From assembly GCA_020216575.1 (NCBI GenBank), contig JAIUYC010000130.1, positions 1 through 8,010 of the forward strand: DNA of 8,010 nt, in the 5' to 3' direction. Positions 6,006 through 8,010 of the stretch are shown one piece after another. Position 1 is the stretch's first letter. Each line of letters begins with the position of its first letter. Origin of the DNA: Coleofasciculus sp. S288 (lineage in GTDB: Bacteria; Cyanobacteriota; Cyanobacteriia; Cyanobacteriales; Coleofasciculaceae). The notes beneath the pieces are model-generated. The model worked only from the letters and a program-made list of their open reading frames with translations, was not told where the DNA came from and ran no database searches. A program made the translations under genes and the position numbers.

Positions 6006-6014
6006 AAGGAGGAG
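6006..6014 (+). promoter_or_regulatory. strong Shine-Dalgarno deciding the start of the DUF3153 gene
   Basis: AAGGAGGAG lies 5 bp before ATG 6020 and is fully complementary to the 16S anti-Shine-Dalgarno core. It favours this ATG over the in-frame GTG at 5972, which would put 16 extra residues before the lipoprotein signal. Confidence 0.8.
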
Positions 6015-6019
6015 TTGAG

Positions 6020-6850
6020 ATGAAACGAGCTGTTGTTTATTTGTTGCAGTTCAGTCGTCGGATTCTGGGACGCTTGCGCGTACTCTGGGTTATTCTACTG
6101 GCTGCGGTGCTGCTTTCAGGTTGTGTCCAATATAACGTTGGGGTCAACTTTGAGGGAGAACATCACGGTCAGATTGTGCAGCAAATCAAGCTGGGAGAAC
6201 AGCTAACGACCTTTAGCAACGACCAGGCGCAGGAATGGCTGATAAGCATTGAGCGTCGAGCAAAGCAACTCCACGGTAAAACTAATCGCCTTTCCGACCG
6301 GGAAATTGTTGTCACAATACCATTTAGTAGCGGGGCGGAATTGACCTCGAAGTTTAACCAATTTTTTAATCCAGTTATCAAGAAAGATTCGCCGTCTAAG
6401 GCAGTTGAAACGGTGGATTTACCCCAGTTCGATTCAAAGTTACGCTTGGAGCAGGGTAACTTTTTCTTCTGGCAGCGCAACCATTTAAGCTATGACCTAG
6501 ATTTGCGATCGCTCGGTGTCGTCTCGGCAAAGGGTAACGTGGTTGTTACTCCAGATTCGCTGTTGGATTTACAGTTTCGTTTGGAGACACCTTGGGGGGC
6601 AAAACGTGTGAAGAGGGATATGGATGCTCTCTCTCCAGAGGTCTACGATAATGGACGTCAGCTCGTGTGGAAGCTCAAGCCAGGTCAGCTCAACCATATC
6701 GAAGCTGTCTTTTGGCTTCCTAGTCCCCTTGGTTTTGGTGCGATCGCAATTCTACTGCTGGTCTTGGGCGGTTTCTATCTCAAGTACAAGTCTTTTCCCT
6801 GGTCAGCTACTGAACCCATTGCACCAGCTACCTTGTCAGAAGTGCAGTAA
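6020..6850 (+). CDS. DUF3153 family lipoprotein
   Basis: The 276-residue product starts with a basic region and a hydrophobic stretch (about 22-34, LWVILLAAVLLSG) ending in the lipobox LSGC, with C35 as the predicted lipidated cysteine. The mature N-terminus VQYNVGVNFEGEHHGQIVQQ is typical of the DUF3153 family of cyanobacteria. The ectodomain of about 200 residues is beta-rich. A C-terminal hydrophobic helix (about 238-255, GFGAIAILLLVLGGFYL) followed by KYK makes it doubly anchored, so the domain is likely held outside the cytoplasmic face of a membrane. The function of DUF3153 proteins is not established. It is the second gene after the TPR protein. Two HIP1 sites lie inside. The start is set by the ribosome site at 6006-6014. 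Confidence 0.9.
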   Translation: MKRAVVYLLQFSRRILGRLRVLWVILLAAVLLSGCVQYNVGVNFEGEHHGQIVQQIKLGEQLTTFSNDQAQEWLISIERRAKQLHGKTNRLSDREIVVTIPFSSGAELTSKFNQFFNPVIKKDSPSKAVETVDLPQFDSKLRLEQGNFFFWQRNHLSYDLDLRSLGVVSAKGNVVVTPDSLLDLQFRLETPWGAKRVKRDMDALSPEVYDNGRQLVWKLKPGQLNHIEAVFWLPSPLGFGAIAILLLVLGGFYLKYKSFPWSATEPIAPATLSEVQ

Positions 6851-6890
6851 TTAATACCATTTCACTAAAACGTTGGTACAAATAAAAGAC

Positions 6891-6918
6891 TGGTAATTGG
6901 TAATTGGGAATTGGGAGA
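6891..6918. repeat. heptamer tandem repeat, consensus TGGTAAT
   Basis: TGGTAAT, TGGTAAT, TGGGAAT and TGGGAGA run without gaps. It is a second heptamer-type cyanobacterial repeat with a different unit from the one at 5234-5268. Confidence 0.75.
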
Positions 6919-6941
6919 AACTACCGATTACCCGTTACCAA
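6897..6941. repeat. imperfect inverted repeat in the convergent spacer
   Basis: 6897-6914 (TTGGTAATTGGGAATTGG) pairs with 6924-6941, whose reverse complement reads TTGGTAACGGGTAATCGG; 14 of 18 positions match around a 9-bp loop. A run of ten T residues follows at 6956-6965, but 14 bp beyond the stem, so a standard rho-independent terminator is doubtful. It could still help end transcripts between convergent genes. Confidence 0.45.
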
Positions 6942-6972
6942 GAACGCAACTCTAGTTTTTTTTTTACGAACC

Positions 6973-6995
6973 GCAGAGGCACAGAGTTCGCAGAG
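6973..6995. repeat. GCAGAG-type short repeats
   Basis: GCAGAG, ACAGAG and GCAGAG occur at 6973, 6981 and 6990, within CCGCAGAGGCACAGAG and CGCAGAGG. This purine-rich repeat type is widespread in cyanobacterial spacers. No function is visible. Confidence 0.5.
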
Positions 6996-7041
6996 GAGAA
7001 AAAGAGAGGTTCTCATGAATCATTTAGGATTGTTATTTGAC

Positions 7042-7479
7042 TTATCTTTTGTATACGTCATCTTTCTGTACGAGACTCCCATTTCTGTAGATGCTTAGCG
7101 CCTCACCGTTGATGATATAGGTATAGTCTCCATTACGGGCTACATATCCACGTCCCTGTTCGGTATTGACAGGGAGAGTAATGTATCGATCAGTTTTCTT
7201 GTCAATGCCGTGGTAATACAGGCGATCGCCCTGACAAATGTACACGTAAAAGTTATCAGTCTCGTAAAATCCAGCAATCAACCCCCCTCCGGCGCGATCG
7301 GGACAACTATTTTGAGCGAGTTGGAGAGGACTTTCGCTTGGGCTATTCCTTACCGTCTCCCCAATCTTGATGAGTTCTGTAGCGCCTGCTGAGGGGATGA
7401 TGAATAAAAACGCTCCAGCACCCACTAGAGATAGCTTCCAGGCTTGTTTTTTCTTCCACATCAGCTTGAGAAGTGCCAT
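7042..7479 (-). CDS. small secreted two-cysteine protein, function unknown
   Basis: From ATG 7479 the product has 145 residues. A basic N-terminus (KLMWKKKQAWK) precedes a hydrophobic stretch (about 17-30, LSLVGAGAFLFIIP) ending in SAGA, a signal-peptidase site near residue 33. The mature protein has a low-complexity lead (about 44-56), then a compact domain with only two cysteines, C59 (NSCPDRAG) and C82 (YVYICQGD). These could form a disulfide after export. Aromatic beta-strands follow (FYVYICQGDRLYYHG, YVARNGDYTYIINGEALSIYRNG). I recognise this as a cyanobacterial hypothetical type without a known role. An in-frame TTG sits one codon upstream, but a Shine-Dalgarno favours ATG. It lies 58 bp downstream of the YjbQ gene on the same strand and convergent to the DUF3153 gene. 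Confidence 0.85.
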   Translation of the reverse strand: MALLKLMWKKKQAWKLSLVGAGAFLFIIPSAGATELIKIGETVRNSPSESPLQLAQNSCPDRAGGGLIAGFYETDNFYVYICQGDRLYYHGIDKKTDRYITLPVNTEQGRGYVARNGDYTYIINGEALSIYRNGSLVQKDDVYKR

Positions 7480-7485
7480 CAACTA

Positions 7486-7492
7486 CCTTCCC
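7486..7492 (-). promoter_or_regulatory. Shine-Dalgarno of the two-cysteine protein gene
   Basis: On the minus strand GGGAAGG lies 6 bp before ATG 7479. From the adjacent TTG at 7482 the spacing would be only 3 bp, so ATG is preferred. Confidence 0.6.
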
Positions 7493-7537
7493 TATTTATT
7501 GCAAGGTCATGATTTCAGTCAACTGAAAATCACTATA

Positions 7538-7975
7538 TTACTCGCCACTAATTTGGACAAACACAGTCCTTTTTCGGGGACCATCCAAATCAAAAAATAA
7601 GACAGATTGCCAAGTACCCAGAGCTAATTGACCCTCAACAATTGGAATGATTTCACTGTTACTCAGCATCATCGCCATGAGGTGAGAGTGAGCATTCATG
7701 GGTTCATCTGGAGGGACATCTCTCAGGTGAAGGTCGTTATGGAGGTAGTTTCCTGATTCTGGTGCTAACGTTCTCAAATGGACTTTGATATCTTCTAGCA
7801 ATCGTTCTTCATATTCGTTGATTGCTAAAGCTGTTGTTGTGTGTCGGGAAAACACCAGCACTTGACCATTCTTAATGGAGGTTGCTTTAAGGATTTCTAC
7901 TATCTGAGGGGTGAGGTTATAAATGCTAATTCCCTTATCTGTTTCGACTTCAATAACCTGATTTTTGATCGGCAT
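7538..7975 (-). CDS. YjbQ/UPF0047 family protein
   Basis: The 145-residue protein covers the whole family length. Visible signatures are HTTTAL (45-50) with N53-E54, YLHNDLHLRD (77-86), NAHSHLMAMML (94-104), EGQLALGTWQ (114-123) and DLDGPRKRTVFV (129-140). The conserved histidines, aspartates and arginine line a presumed active or metal site. E. coli YjbQ has been reported to have weak thiamine-phosphate synthase activity and is annotated as a secondary thiamine-phosphate synthase, but the true cellular role is not settled, so I give no symbol. The start at ATG 7975 is preceded by GGAGAAGAG, a fair ribosome site. The two-cysteine protein gene follows after 58 bp and may share its transcript. 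Family assignment is secure; function is not. Confidence 0.95.
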   Translation of the reverse strand: MPIKNQVIEVETDKGISIYNLTPQIVEILKATSIKNGQVLVFSRHTTTALAINEYEERLLEDIKVHLRTLAPESGNYLHNDLHLRDVPPDEPMNAHSHLMAMMLSNSEIIPIVEGQLALGTWQSVLFFDLDGPRKRTVFVQISGE

Positions 7976-8010
7976 CTCTTCTCCTGCTCGATTCGCTTGC
8001 TATCTAGAAA

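Noticed and set aside
5972..6019. GTG 5972 as the start of the DUF3153 gene.
   Set aside because: A full Shine-Dalgarno at 6006-6014 serves ATG 6020, which begins a proper lipoprotein signal.
6904..7098. Open frame of 64 codons in the convergent spacer.
   Set aside because: It is composed of heptamer and GCAGAG-type repeats and runs into the antisense of the next gene.

Overview
The window looks like a chromosomal segment of a cyanobacterium, probably a filamentous repeat-rich one. The HIP1 octamer GCGATCGC, which is over-represented in many cyanobacterial genomes, occurs seven times (starts at 728, 2799, 5627, 5765, 6505, 6740, 7222). Heptamer- and octamer-type short tandem repeats and small inverted-repeat elements fill the spacers. 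The TPR plus DUF3153 lipoprotein gene pair is also typical of cyanobacteria. There is no rRNA, tRNA, CRISPR array or transposase gene.

Layout. 1-1071 (minus): an Lrp/AsnC-type regulator followed 68 bp downstream by surE, which runs off the left edge. 1072-1369: divergent spacer holding several dyad motifs. 1370-2928 (plus): a LysE-type amino-acid exporter, then argB (N-acetylglutamate kinase) 53 bp later. 2925-3380 (minus): a secreted protein of unknown function built of pentad repeats, whose stop overlaps that of argB. 3381-3932: non-coding, with a decayed inverted-repeat element and an octamer tandem repeat. 3933-4988 (minus): an AT-rich SAM-dependent methyltransferase of the EgtD/EasF-like class (Methyltransf_33), probably acquired by transfer. 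4989-5431: non-coding, with a dyad and a MITE-like element that carries heptamer repeats. 5432-6850 (plus): a two-gene unit, a TPR membrane protein and a DUF3153 lipoprotein. 6851-7041: repeat-rich spacer between convergent genes. 7042-7479 (minus): a small secreted protein with two cysteines. 7538-7975 (minus): a YjbQ/UPF0047 family enzyme.

How the genes may work together. The regulator, the exporter and argB suggest a small amino-acid homeostasis neighbourhood: a ligand-sensing Lrp-type protein divergent from a basic-amino-acid-type exporter, which shares its direction with the committed kinase of arginine synthesis. This is inference from position and family. The TPR and DUF3153 proteins are probably membrane-anchored partners. 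The remaining genes look independent. I saw no clear defence, secretion or biosynthetic gene cluster. The least explained items are the pentad-repeat secreted protein, the isolated AT-rich methyltransferase, and the two related inverted-repeat elements.
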